Position numbers and translations under genes: made by a program
Notes under the pieces: model-generated
Databases searched by the model: none
What the model was told of the DNA's origin: nothing
What the model saw: only the letters and a program-made list of their open reading frames with translations
Assembly (NCBI GenBank): GCA_002692165.1
Contig: NZJL01000001.1
Coordinates: forward strand, 1 to 8,542
DNA length: 8,542 nucleotides
DNA from: Porticoccaceae bacterium
GTDB taxonomy: Bacteria; Pseudomonadota; Gammaproteobacteria; Pseudomonadales; Porticoccaceae
Direction: 5' to 3'
In this document: positions 1-7,559 of the stretch, in pieces
How the letters are laid out: each line of letters starts with the position of its first letter
How positions within the stretch are numbered: position 1 is the first letter of the stretch

Positions 1-542
1 AATCTTTTAGTGCTATCGATCGGAGATTTGAAACGCTCACTAACAATCGCGGCTGATATTCGCCGAGCATATCTTTCACCACCGAATTCTTTGATCACGT
101 AGGCAATATCGTCCTTGCTAGCAGATTGGAGCCAATCAGCAGCCGACTCTCCTGCAGTGTTATCCATTCGCATATCTAGCGGGCCATCAGTTTGAAAGGA
201 GAATCCGCGATCAGGGCTTTCTAACTGAGGCGACGATACTCCTAAGTCCAGAAGAATTCCGGACACAGGATCAAGTCTCTTGTCTTCTAGCAGCCTAGGG
301 ATACAAGCAAAGGATTCACGACAAAAACTTATCCTGAATTCTTGATTAAAACGGATTCGTCCGTCATTTATTGCTTCAGGGTCCTTGTCAATGGCAAGCA
401 CTGATCCTCGTTCCGACAACTTATTTAGAATCTCAAATGAATGACCGCCTCGTCCATAGGTGCCATCTACATATAGTCCATCTGTATCGGAGACCAGCGC
501 CTCAACTGCCTCTGTTAGAAGAACTGGGATATGCTTACCCAT
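1..542 (-). CDS. rsmH: 16S rRNA (cytosine(1402)-N4)-methyltransferase RsmH (MraW), N-terminal part, cut by the window edge
   Basis: RsmH transfers a methyl group from S-adenosylmethionine to N4 of C1402 in the decoding centre of 16S rRNA, in the cytoplasm. I translated the minus strand from ATG at 542-540; about 180 codons are present, against roughly 310 for the family, so the C-terminal part lies outside the window. The start reads MGKHIPVLLTEAVEAL. The SAM-binding loop YVDGTYGRGGHS is at residues 24-35, the acidic AIDKD at 50-54, DLGVSSPQL at 99-107, and RGFSF followed by DGPLDMRMD at 112-127, all RsmH hallmarks. The start lies 12 bases after the mraZ stop. No good Shine-Dalgarno is visible, so translational coupling to mraZ is likely. 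An in-frame GTG directly before the ATG (545-543) is an alternative start. It is the second gene of the dcw cluster and would be transcribed from the mraZ promoter. Confidence 0.97.
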   Translation of the reverse strand, partial: MGKHIPVLLTEAVEALVSDTDGLYVDGTYGRGGHSFEILNKLSERGSVLAIDKDPEAINDGRIRFNQEFRISFCRESFACIPRLLEDKRLDPVSGILLDLGVSSPQLESPDRGFSFQTDGPLDMRMDNTAGESAADWLQSASKDDIAYVIKEFGGERYARRISAAIVSERFKSPIDSTKR

Positions 543-554
543 CACAGCGGTGCT

Positions 555-1022
555 TTACCAAGAGAGTGTTTTAAGCGCATCTGACATCTTTTCCTTGTCT
601 AGCAGCATCGAACGATAGTTTTCTTGCGATTTGTCTCTCTCTAGATTCCAATTATCCTCTGACCAAAGTTCCAGTCGCTGGGTTCGACCCACCAAAATTA
701 GTTTTTTTTCAAATTCAGCATAATCACGCAGCTCCTGCGGAATTAGCACTCTGCCGCTGTTGTCTATTTGTAAGTCTTTAGCCTGCCCCACTACAAATCT
801 ACTTAACATTTCTCCAAGCTCGTCAAATGCTGGCAAAGCTGCGACGTTTTCTTCAAACTTCCTCCAGGCAGGGAGAGGGGAAAGCGTTAAACAGGTAGAT
901 TTCATATCGATAGTAATAACAAGCTCCCCACCACAGATATTTTCAAGGACCACACGATAGCGCGTCGGAATCGCCATCCGACCTTTTGAGTCCATATTTA
1001 TTGGATCACTACCTCGAAACAA
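555..1022 (-). CDS. mraZ: Transcriptional regulator MraZ
   Basis: MraZ is a small DNA-binding protein with two AbrB/SpoVT-like swapped-hairpin domains. It binds short direct repeats in its own promoter region and represses the dcw operon. The product is 155 residues, close to the family's usual 150 or so. Each half carries the DxxxR signature: DSKGR at residues 11-15 followed by MAIPTRYR, and DNSGR at 87-91 followed by VLIPQELR. The start codon is TTG (1022-1020). It is supported by TAAGGA at 1035-1030, seven bases upstream, and by the resulting N-terminus MFRGSDPINMDSKGR, which matches the family pattern MFRG...DSKGR. The next in-frame ATG (residue 10) would remove part of the first domain. 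It lies 12 bases upstream of rsmH on the same strand and has a clear candidate promoter and operator upstream. Confidence 0.97.
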   Translation of the reverse strand: MFRGSDPINMDSKGRMAIPTRYRVVLENICGGELVITIDMKSTCLTLSPLPAWRKFEENVAALPAFDELGEMLSRFVVGQAKDLQIDNSGRVLIPQELRDYAEFEKKLILVGRTQRLELWSEDNWNLERDKSQENYRSMLLDKEKMSDALKTLSW

Positions 1023-1029
1023 ATCTTAA

Positions 1030-1035
1030 TCCTTA
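1030..1035 (-). promoter_or_regulatory. Ribosome binding site deciding the TTG start of mraZ
   Basis: TAAGGA on the minus strand is followed by a 7-base spacer and then TTG at 1022-1020. Spacing and complementarity are near ideal. No comparable site stands before the first in-frame ATG, so this element fixes the non-ATG start. Confidence 0.75.
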
Positions 1036-1054
1036 AAGCCCGTTAATTAAAAAA

Positions 1055-1079
1055 TCCACTATTTGCCACTTTTAGCCAT
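1055..1079 (-). promoter_or_regulatory. Candidate MraZ operator: three direct repeats with 10-base period
   Basis: Read on the minus strand, three five-base boxes ATGGC (1079-1075), GTGGC (1069-1065) and GTGGA (1059-1055) are separated by exactly five bases each. MraZ is known to bind tandem TGGGN-type boxes separated by five bases upstream of mraZ, so geometry and location match; the fourth base of the core is C or A here rather than G. A degenerate fourth box (GTGTT, 1089-1085) lies in phase inside the -10 region. The array begins at the predicted transcription start, so bound MraZ would block initiation or early elongation. Assignment is by geometry and position. Confidence 0.72.
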
Positions 1080-1085
1080 TAATGA

Positions 1086-1114
1086 ACACTATGGTTACAA
1101 CAAATCAAAGTCAA
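1086..1114 (-). promoter_or_regulatory. Candidate sigma70 promoter for mraZ-rsmH
   Basis: On the minus strand TTGACT (1114-1109, five of six matches to the -35 consensus) is followed by a 17-base spacer and TAGTGT (1091-1086, three of six matches to the -10). Transcription would start near 1079, at the edge of the MraZ repeat array, giving a leader of about 57 bases. A weak -10 is plausible for a repressed promoter. No better pair is visible upstream. Confidence 0.55.
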
Positions 1115-1377
1115 CCCCCAAAAAATGCGGAAAACTTTAGAAAAATCAGATAGTTCTGAGTTTAAGCGTAGCTTAGAGAATCAGTGTTATAGCAAGAATA
1201 AGAATAAACAATGTAAAACAGGGGAATGGCTTAACAACTTCATGTAAATTATAGATATGAGGCCTGAGTTAGACTAACATGACGTAAAAAGAATGTTTTT
1301 ATACTATTTTGGAATATTAAATCCCGTTTTGGTCTGTGCAAGTACCGAGATTAGCACAGCATTGAGATGCCAAGCAT
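1115..1377. other. Intergenic stretch between mraZ promoter and rnpB; no gene seen
   Basis: AT-rich, with no credible reading frame or tRNA. It holds two small inverted repeats. One is CTGTGC (1334-1339) with GCACAG (1354-1359) and a 14-base loop, which lies 18 bases past the rnpB 3' end but lacks a U-run directly after it. The other is an AT-only hairpin, TAAAAA (1285-1290) with TTTTTA (1296-1301) around a 5-base loop. Either could help end or process the rnpB transcript, but neither is a convincing intrinsic terminator. GTTAG-A-CTAAC at 1268-1278 is a short palindrome of unknown meaning. Confidence 0.5.
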
Positions 1378-1757
1378 TCGATGAGCCAACCTATAAGCCG
1401 GGTTCTGTCTAGGACAGTCATTCATCTGGGACGAGCGTCACCGCTTGCCTCTTGCGACCTACCCGTCTCCAGCGCGGGTCACGCCAAAGGAAACCTATTT
1501 GGTCTTGCTCCGAACGGGGTTTGCCCTGCCACTATTGTTACCAATAGCGCGGTGTGCTCTTACCACACCCTTTCACCCTTACCTTAATCCAAAAAAGATC
1601 CGAAGGCGGTTTACTTTCTGCGGCACTTTCCGTGGGCTCGCGCCCCCCAGGCGTTACCTGGCGTCCTACCCTGTGGAGCCCGGACTTTCCTCTGGGATAT
1701 TCTAATTGACAAAATGCTGTCAAAACTAACACCACAGCGACTGCCTAGTCGACTCAA
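1378..1757 (-). ncRNA. rnpB: RNase P RNA (M1 RNA), bacterial type A
   Basis: This is the catalytic RNA of ribonuclease P, which removes the 5' leader from precursor tRNAs with the RnpA protein. The minus strand shows the conserved cores in order: GAGGAAAGTCCGGGCTCC, CCAGGTAACGCCTGGGGG, AAGGTAAGGGTGAAAGGGTG, GGTAAGAGCACACCGC, GGAGCAAGACCAAATAGG and, near the 3' end, CAGAACCCGGCTTATAGG. The ends are set by helix P1: UGAGUCGACU (1756-1747) pairs over ten positions, including G-U pairs, with GGUUGGCUCA (1391-1382). The length of about 380 equals that of E. coli M1 RNA. The P14 hairpin CUAUUG-GUAA-CAAUAG is perfect. P3 ends in an AU-rich UUGACA/UGUCAA stem, and the P12 region (1583-1608) is short and U-rich compared with E. 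coli. The 5' and 3' ends are inferred from P1 and may be off by a few bases. Confidence 0.97.
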
Positions 1758-1762
1758 GCTGA

Positions 1763-1768
1763 AGTTTA
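1763..1768 (-). promoter_or_regulatory. Possible -10 element of the rnpB promoter
   Basis: TAAACT on the minus strand (four of six consensus matches) lies 6 bases upstream of the predicted 5' end of RNase P RNA near 1757, the correct distance for a -10 box. The -35 position (around 1786-1791) has no good match. Transcription could also read in from purL and the small gene upstream, because no terminator is visible in the 62-base gap. Confidence 0.35.
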
Positions 1769-1819
1769 ACACAATTAACTGGTAGGGCGACTTCTGCGAT
1801 TATTCAGTCGACCGATACG

Positions 1820-2080
1820 TTAAACTTTTAAAACATGTCCGTCTGGCAGCTGTTTGAACACCCATAATGCCAGTTTATGGCGCATATTGGGGTCGCTTAT
1901 TTTATCTTTTGCCAACGGCTGAATGAGTTTATCCTCTACGAGAACGCGATACAGAAACTCTACTTTCAGCTTAACCGAATCATGGCTCTCAATTTCCCCA
2001 TAACCACGCTTTTGAGCATAAACTGAACCCACTTGCAATGCCTTTTTGAAAAGCTCGTTCTCATGTTTTAATCTGACCAT
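1820..2080 (-). CDS. Small conserved-type protein of 86 residues, possibly DUF5062 family
   Basis: The product is a small, charged, probably helical soluble protein with no signal peptide, membrane segment or cysteine. It begins MVRLKHENELFKKAL and ends with MRHKLALWVFKQLPDGHVLKV split by no obvious linker. The pattern of an N-terminal ELFKKAL helix, YAQKRGYG, a central LYRVLVEDKLIQPLAKD and a C-terminal HKLALWVFKQLP resembles, from memory, the uncharacterised gammaproteobacterial family DUF5062; this is a recollection and not a search result, and the function is unknown. The ATG (2080-2078) is the first in frame after purL, 24 bases past the purL stop, with only a weak GGTGG upstream, suggesting co-transcription and perhaps coupling with purL. 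The stop is 62 bases before rnpB. Coding appears real, given its fit between two same-strand genes and its sensible composition. Confidence 0.82.
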   Translation of the reverse strand: MVRLKHENELFKKALQVGSVYAQKRGYGEIESHDSVKLKVEFLYRVLVEDKLIQPLAKDKISDPNMRHKLALWVFKQLPDGHVLKV

Positions 2081-2104
2081 CGAACGCCACCATCAATAGT
2101 ATGT

Positions 2105-5100
2105 TCACCCGACAAATTTTCGAGCATTGAAAAACAATCTCATCCATCCACCATTTTCTCTCCATTCTTCCGGGTACCATGAGTTTTGGACGGCTCGAAA
2201 GACCCGTTCTGGATGGGGCATCATCAAAGTCACACGGCCGTCTTTGCTACAAATCCCTGTGATACCGTCAGGAGAGCCATTCGGATTTGCGGGATAAATT
2301 GAAGTGGTTTGCAATTTATTGTCAACATAGCGAATACCGACAAGGCCCTCAGCCTCTAACTGACTCTTCTCTGCGACAGATCGAAATTGAGCGCGCCCTT
2401 CCCCATGAGCAATAGCTATCGGCAAATGAGATCCTGCCATGTTTTCTAACAACACCGAAGGGCTTTTTTCAATTTTGACTAACGAAAAGCGAGCTTCAAA
2501 TTGCTCCGACCGATTCCGTTTAAATTCTGGCCAAAACTGCGATCCAGGTATCAACTCTCTAAGTTGTGAAAGCATTTGACATCCATTGCAAACGCCCAAA
2601 CCAAAAGTTTCAGGACGCTGAAAAAAGTTTTCAAACTGATCTCGAACCTTCGAATTGTAAAGAATTGTCTTAGCCCATCCTTGGCCCGCCCCCAAAACAT
2701 CCCCATAAGAAAAACCGCCACACGCCACCAAACCGACAAACCCCTCAAGACCAACTCGACCATTTAAAATATCACTCATGTGGATATCCACAGAAGAAAA
2801 CATCGCCTTGTCGAAGGCGGCAGCCATCTCAACATGACCGTTTACACCTTGCTCTCTGAGAACCGCTATCTTGGGTTTAGCTCCCGAGAGAATCGTTGGT
2901 CCTAGAACCTCTTCTTCGGGATCAAAGCATAGACCAACAGATAGACCGGGATCATCTAGCAGCACTTTTGAAAATTCTTCTTTTGCGCATTCACTATTAT
3001 CCCGCAAATCAGCCATCTGATACGACGTTTCAACCCACATTTTCTCCAAATTGCCACGAGGCTCACTCAAGACTTGAGAGCCTTGGGCTCTGATGCATAT
3101 AACGTCATCGTTATTTATAGTACCGATATCATGAGTCGTTACCCCCGCCTCTTGAAAGCGCTCAATGATTTCCGAGCTGTCTTTTGAGAGAACTTGAATC
3201 ACTGCTCCAAGTTCTTCACTAAATAAAGCCGGAATTAAGTGAGATGCACTTTGGGCAATATCAATAGTAATTCCTGTACGACCTGCAAAAGACATTTCAG
3301 CCAGCGTAACAGCTAGTCCCCCATCAGAACGGTCATGATAAGCAAGAATACTGCCTGACTGATTTAGATCTTGCAAAATATCAAAAAAAGCGAGCAATAT
3401 TGATGGGTTCTCCAAATCTGGGCAGTTGTCACCCAGGCAGTTATTCACCTGGGTTAATATTGAACCTCCCAATCGGTTAAAACCTTGACCAAGGTCTAAA
3501 AGTAATAATCGGCTTTTGCCCTTATCGCAGCGCAATTGAGGTGACAGCGTTCTTCTCACATCAAGGACCGGAGAGAAGGCGCTGACGATGAGCGATAGTG
3601 GCGCAGTCACTGACTTGCTGACAAAGCCATCTTCCCAAATAGTACTCATGGACATCGAATCTTTTCCCACTGGGATGCCTATCCCCAAGCGAGGACAAAG
3701 CTCCATCCCAACAGCTCTGACCGTTGAAAATAGTTTCTCATCTTCGCCGGGGAACCCTGATGCGCACATCCAATTTGCAGAAAGACACACATCCGATAGT
3801 TTAGCAATCCTAGAGGCTGCAATGTTAGTAATTGCCTCACCAATGGCCATTCGACCGGATGCTGGTGCGTTAAGCAAAGCTATCGGAGTTCGCTCACCCA
3901 TCGCCATTGCCTCGCCAAAACAACTGTCATAGCTGATTGTGGTAACGGCACAATCCGCTACTGGAACCTGCCATGGTCCTATCATCTGATCTCGGGCTAC
4001 CATCCCACCGACGCTGCGATCTCCGATAGTAATTAAAAAGTTTTTGCTAGCAACTGTGGGATGACGAAGTACTTTTTCAAAGCTATCCTTAAGATCGAGG
4101 TGATCAGTAAAAAATGGGGAAGTTCGAGCCAATAGCTTTTCGGCTTTACGGTGCGTTTTGGGCGGCTTTCCAAACAAGATAGATATTGGCAAATCCACCG
4201 GGGTGTTGTTAAAGAGCTGATCATTTACTCGAATGAAACGATCTTTCGTCGCCTCGCCCAATACGGCATAAGGGCAACGTTCTCGTGTGCAAATTGCTGT
4301 AAATATGTCTAAGTTTTTATCGGACACTGCCAGAACATAGCGTTCTTGAGCTTCATTGCACCATATTTCCATCGGTGACATACCCAGGTCTTCGTTAGGT
4401 ATTTTTCTCAATTCAAATTTTCCTCCCGTCCCACCATCTTTCACGAGTTCTGGCAAAGCGTTTGATAACCCTCCAGCTCCAACATCGTGAATAAATTCGA
4501 TCGGGTTGTCCTCTCCAAGCTGCCAACACTGATCAATCACTTCCTGACATCGCCTCTCAATCTCAGGATTTTGACGTTGTACTGAGCTAAAATCCAAATC
4601 AACATCGCTTGTTCCAGCTTTCATCGAGGAGGCAGCTCCTCCCCCAAGACCAATAAGCATAGCGGGCCCACCTATGACTAGAAGCTTGTCACCAGTTTCA
4701 ATGTTTTCTTTGTGCACATGCTCTGCACGAATATTGCCATGCCCGCCAGCAATCATGATAGGCTTGTGATAGCCCCGTCGATAGCCATTGAAATCCACTT
4801 CAAAACTCCTGAAATAACCACAAAGATTTGGTCTGCCGAACTCATTATTGAATGCAGCTCCTCCGATTGGCCCCTCAAGCATGATGTCCAAGGCTGAGAC
4901 TATACGATCGGGATATCCGTATGCTTCCTCCCAAGGTTGCGTGTGGTTGGGTATGCAAAGATTTGATACACTAAAGCCCATCAAACCGGCCTTGGGTTTT
5001 GCTCCCAGGCCAACAGCACCCTCATCGCGAATTTCTCCGCCAGCCCCTGTCCCGGCCCCCGCAAAAGGAGATATCGCGGTGGGATGATTATGTGTTTCTA

Positions 5101-5983
5101 CCTTCATCAACATATGAATGGATTCGTGATTGTATCCATACTCCTTGGTGTAGGGATCGGGAAAAAATCTGCCTCCGTTGCTACCCTCAATCACCGCCGC
5201 ATTATCTGAATAGGCAGACAAGATCCCTTCACCGCCCTCGGCAGTAGTATTTCGAATCATATCGAAGAGCGAATGTTTTCGATCGACTCCATCTATTACC
5301 CAACTTGCATTGAAAATCTTATGCCTGCAATGCTCTGAATTTGCCTGAGCAAACATCATTAGCTCAGCATCAGATGGATTTCGCTGCAGCCCTATGAATG
5401 CGGATACCAAGAATTCAATTTCATCTTCAGCCAACGCTAACCCAAGATCCGAATTTGCTCTAGTGAGAGCCAAAACACCGTCAGTCAAAACATCCACGTG
5501 GTTTTGGTTCGCTGGCGACTTTTGGTCAAACAATGCTCCCGCCTGATCGACAGTTTGCAATACCATTTCTGTCATTTTGTCATGAATTAATTCATTAACT
5601 GACTGTTTCTCTCCCGCCGAAGGTTCCGAATTAAAAGAAATCCCATAGACTCTACCTCGCTCTATGCGACGCAATCGCTGCAATCCGCAGTTAAACGCAA
5701 TATCCGTGGCTTTGCTAGCCCAAGGGGATATGGTTCCAAGGCGAGGGACCACAAGGAAAAGATGGTCTTTACGGTTGTGCAGTTTAGACTCGGCGGAGCC
5801 GCATAGAAGATCCTGAAGAAGGCCTTTTTCACTCTCATCGAGAGGCGCCTCATTATCTATAAAAAAAACGTCGGCTACAGTGAGCGAAATGATATTCGGG
5901 ATCTTAGCTCTCAGTTTCTCTGAAAGCCGCCTGTATCTGAACTCAGAAGTTAGAGACTCTCCGTAAAGAGTAATCATAGACAT
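2105..5983 (-). CDS. purL: Phosphoribosylformylglycinamidine synthase (FGAM synthetase), large single-chain PurL
   Basis: PurL catalyses the fourth step of de novo purine synthesis: FGAR, ATP and glutamine give FGAM, ADP and glutamate in the cytosol. The protein is colinear with E. coli PurL (1295 residues). Numbered from the upstream GTG at 6001, there is an N-terminal PurS-like domain, a linker with [12 protein letters not shown] at 221-232, two AIRS-like ATP-binding halves ([78 protein letters not shown]), and a C-terminal class I glutaminase. The glutaminase has [17 protein letters not shown], nucleophile Cys1138 in GVCNGCQML, and the His1263/Glu1265 dyad in MPHPERVFR. All key residues are intact. 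The frame opens at GTG (6001), but alignment with E. coli favours ATG at 5983 or 5977; I chose 5983 (1292 residues), preceded by a weak GAG. It is divergent from mltF and followed at 24 bases by the small gene. Confidence 0.98.
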   Translation of the reverse strand: MSMITLYGESLTSEFRYRRLSEKLRAKIPNIISLTVADVFFIDNEAPLDESEKGLLQDLLCGSAESKLHNRKDHLFLVVPRLGTISPWASKATDIAFNCGLQRLRRIERGRVYGISFNSEPSAGEKQSVNELIHDKMTEMVLQTVDQAGALFDQKSPANQNHVDVLTDGVLALTRANSDLGLALAEDEIEFLVSAFIGLQRNPSDAELMMFAQANSEHCRHKIFNASWVIDGVDRKHSLFDMIRNTTAEGGEGILSAYSDNAAVIEGSNGGRFFPDPYTKEYGYNHESIHMLMKVETHNHPTAISPFAGAGTGAGGEIRDEGAVGLGAKPKAGLMGFSVSNLCIPNHTQPWEEAYGYPDRIVSALDIMLEGPIGGAAFNNEFGRPNLCGYFRSFEVDFNGYRRGYHKPIMIAGGHGNIRAEHVHKENIETGDKLLVIGGPAMLIGLGGGAASSMKAGTSDVDLDFSSVQRQNPEIERRCQEVIDQCWQLGEDNPIEFIHDVGAGGLSNALPELVKDGGTGGKFELRKIPNEDLGMSPMEIWCNEAQERYVLAVSDKNLDIFTAICTRERCPYAVLGEATKDRFIRVNDQLFNNTPVDLPISILFGKPPKTHRKAEKLLARTSPFFTDHLDLKDSFEKVLRHPTVASKNFLITIGDRSVGGMVARDQMIGPWQVPVADCAVTTISYDSCFGEAMAMGERTPIALLNAPASGRMAIGEAITNIAASRIAKLSDVCLSANWMCASGFPGEDEKLFSTVRAVGMELCPRLGIGIPVGKDSMSMSTIWEDGFVSKSVTAPLSLIVSAFSPVLDVRRTLSPQLRCDKGKSRLLLLDLGQGFNRLGGSILTQVNNCLGDNCPDLENPSILLAFFDILQDLNQSGSILAYHDRSDGGLAVTLAEMSFAGRTGITIDIAQSASHLIPALFSEELGAVIQVLSKDSSEIIERFQEAGVTTHDIGTINNDDVICIRAQGSQVLSEPRGNLEKMWVETSYQMADLRDNSECAKEEFSKVLLDDPGLSVGLCFDPEEEVLGPTILSGAKPKIAVLREQGVNGHVEMAAAFDKAMFSSVDIHMSDILNGRVGLEGFVGLVACGGFSYGDVLGAGQGWAKTILYNSKVRDQFENFFQRPETFGLGVCNGCQMLSQLRELIPGSQFWPEFKRNRSEQFEARFSLVKIEKSPSVLLENMAGSHLPIAIAHGEGRAQFRSVAEKSQLEAEGLVGIRYVDNKLQTTSIYPANPNGSPDGITGICSKDGRVTLMMPHPERVFRAVQNSWYPEEWRENGGWMRLFFNARKFVG

Positions 5984-6001
5984 CAAACTCGAAATAAACA
6001 C

Positions 6002-6041
6002 ACTCAGTTTAGCTTAAAAAAACCTCAAGTGCAGACTGAGT
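6002..6041 (-). promoter_or_regulatory. purL leader with a terminator-like hairpin and an alternative pairing
   Basis: In the purL leader (minus strand) a short hairpin, CUCAG...UUGAG at 6040-6024 (five pairs including one G-U), is followed by one G and seven U residues (6022-6016). Its 5' arm, ACUCAGU (6041-6035), can instead pair over seven bases with ACUGAGU (6008-6002), just before the GTG at 6001. The two structures exclude each other, as in attenuators. The stems are short, so this is a weak structural call. I see no PurR-type palindrome and no clear sigma70 promoter in this gap. Confidence 0.25.
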
Positions 6042-6071
6042 TTGCAAGAAAGACTACAATCTAAGCCAACA

Positions 6072-6099
6072 TGGACAAAAATTACAGCAAGCCTACAAG
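6072..6099 (+). promoter_or_regulatory. Possible promoter for mltF
   Basis: TGGACA (6072-6077, five of six -35 matches), a 16-base spacer and TACAAG (6094-6099, four of six -10 matches) would start transcription about 20-25 bases before the mltF ATG. TACAAT at 6055-6060 is a better -10 box but has no -35 partner at the right distance. Either could serve. Confidence 0.3.
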
Positions 6100-6128
6100 A
6101 CTAGACGAAAACAAACAGATTAAGGCAA

Positions 6129-7520
6129 ATGCATCAATTAGAAAACGGAACCCTGACCAAACGATATTCAGTGCTTTTGGCCCTGGCACCTCTCTTCTTT
6201 TTAATTTTAATTAGCATGAGTAATCGAGCTAGCGACCTCCAGAAACTTATTGAAAAGGGCTCTTTAACCTTAATGACGACCGTTAGTCCGATCTCATACT
6301 TCAAGGATCAAAGCGGCGAAGGTGGTTACGAATATATAATCGCGAAAGCTTTTGCCGATAGCCTCGGCCTGCGACTAAAAATTGTTACAGTAGAGGCTCT
6401 GCAGGAACTATTTTCGGCAAGTCCTCGAACAGCCGATTTCATTGCTGCTAATATTCCTCAAAATGAAGCTCAAAAGCGATCTCTTAAGAGCGCTGATCCA
6501 TACTTTAATGTTACTCAGCAAGTCATCTATAATAAAAACGGTGAGAAACCTCGAAACTTGCAAACATTAAGCGGGTCTTTAGCTACATTAAAAAGTTTTT
6601 TACATAACGAGGAGTTATTTGAGGCAAAGAAGAAGAACCCCCGATTATCCATCATCGAAATTGGCTCTGCCAATAGTAGCGACCTGATTGAGATGGTTCA
6701 CGAAGGGGAGGCAGACTATGCCGTTGTAGATTCTCTGGCATACACCGTTACCAGACACATCTATCACCGAGCCAAGCTAGCGAGCATAAACTTAGAATCG
6801 CAGGGCGTTTCATGGCTTTTTCCAAAGGGCAGCGATGATAGTCTGGTTGAGGCCGCAAACATGTTCTTAGAAGATTTTCGATCATCTGGCGAGCTTACGA
6901 CGCTGAAACGACGAATGTTCTCGCAATCAAAGCGTTTCTCGGTTGCCAAATCGGAAATTTTAGAGGAGATGGTATCAACCCGCCTGCAAAGATATCAGGA
7001 ACTGTTTCAAGAAGCCGGCAAAACCAACAATCTGGAATGGGCGCTGCTTGCAGCAATGGGTTATCAAGAATCACATTGGAACCCAGAGGCTAGATCACCC
7101 ACCGGTGTGCGTGGCATGATGATGTTAACAAAGAATACCGCGCGGGAAATGAAGGTTGAGGATAGACTTGACGTCAAACAAAGCATCGAAGGGGGAAGCA
7201 AATATCTCGCAAAACTGAAAGCTCGCCTGCCTAATGAAATAATGGGTCCTGATCGCACTTGGTTCGCTCTAGCTGCCTACAATGTTGGCTATGGGCATAT
7301 AGAGGACGCTCGAGTACTCACTTCACGAGCCAACAAAAATCCCAATGTTTGGATAAATGTTCGTGAGCAGCTGAGTACGTTGCGAAATAGAGATGTTTAT
7401 CTGACTCTGAAACACGGTTACGCGCGTGGTGACGAAGCGGTCACCTATGTTGATAATATTCGATATTATACAAACTACATCAGACTTCACTTCATATCTC
7501 AGAAAGATCACGGTCGATAA
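6129..7520 (+). CDS. mltF: Membrane-bound lytic murein transglycosylase F
   Basis: MltF cleaves the glycan strands of peptidoglycan non-hydrolytically, leaving 1,6-anhydro-muramyl ends, at the periplasmic side of the envelope. The 463-residue product starts with a KR-flanked hydrophobic segment (about 13-30) serving as signal peptide or anchor; no lipobox cysteine is present. A solute-binding-protein-like domain (about 40-262) begins GSLTLMTTVSPISY and contains GYEYIIAKAFADSLG. The catalytic SLT domain (about 298-445) carries the catalytic Glu314 in YQESHWNPEARSPTG, then GVRGMMMLTKNTA, FALAAYNVGYGHIEDAR and LKHGYARGDEAVTYV, all diagnostic of MltF. It lacks the C-terminal tail of E. coli MltF (518 residues as I recall). 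The ATG has TAAGG three bases upstream, slightly close. It is divergent from purL and convergent with tadA, a layout shared with E. coli. Confidence 0.97.
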   Translation: MHQLENGTLTKRYSVLLALAPLFFLILISMSNRASDLQKLIEKGSLTLMTTVSPISYFKDQSGEGGYEYIIAKAFADSLGLRLKIVTVEALQELFSASPRTADFIAANIPQNEAQKRSLKSADPYFNVTQQVIYNKNGEKPRNLQTLSGSLATLKSFLHNEELFEAKKKNPRLSIIEIGSANSSDLIEMVHEGEADYAVVDSLAYTVTRHIYHRAKLASINLESQGVSWLFPKGSDDSLVEAANMFLEDFRSSGELTTLKRRMFSQSKRFSVAKSEILEEMVSTRLQRYQELFQEAGKTNNLEWALLAAMGYQESHWNPEARSPTGVRGMMMLTKNTAREMKVEDRLDVKQSIEGGSKYLAKLKARLPNEIMGPDRTWFALAAYNVGYGHIEDARVLTSRANKNPNVWINVREQLSTLRNRDVYLTLKHGYARGDEAVTYVDNIRYYTNYIRLHFISQKDHGR

Positions 7521-7559
7521 TGTAACTCTAACGCGCGAGCTAGGCCCTTCTGCGCTTTG

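Noticed and set aside
371..574. Plus-strand open frame of 67 codons
   Set aside because: It overlaps rsmH and the end of mraZ antisense, whose translations are clearly conserved.
1284..1302. AT-only hairpin as an intrinsic terminator for rnpB
   Set aside because: No GC stem, and its U-run is part of the stem; kept only as a remark in the intergenic entry.
1381..1735. Several open frames on both strands between 1381 and 1735
   Set aside because: They lie inside RNase P RNA; the conserved RNA cores and P1 pairing explain the sequence.
3588..3932. Plus-strand open frame of 114 codons inside purL
   Set aside because: Shadow of the purL frame on the opposite strand; no ribosome binding site and no recognisable protein features.
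6002..6128. Search for a PurR operator (ACGCAAACGTTTGCGT type) upstream of purL
   Set aside because: No such palindrome is present in the purL-mltF gap.
7521..7559. Possible bidirectional terminator between mltF and tadA (GCGC...GCGC with a 15-base loop)
   Set aside because: Only four paired bases, a large loop and no proper U-run on either strand.
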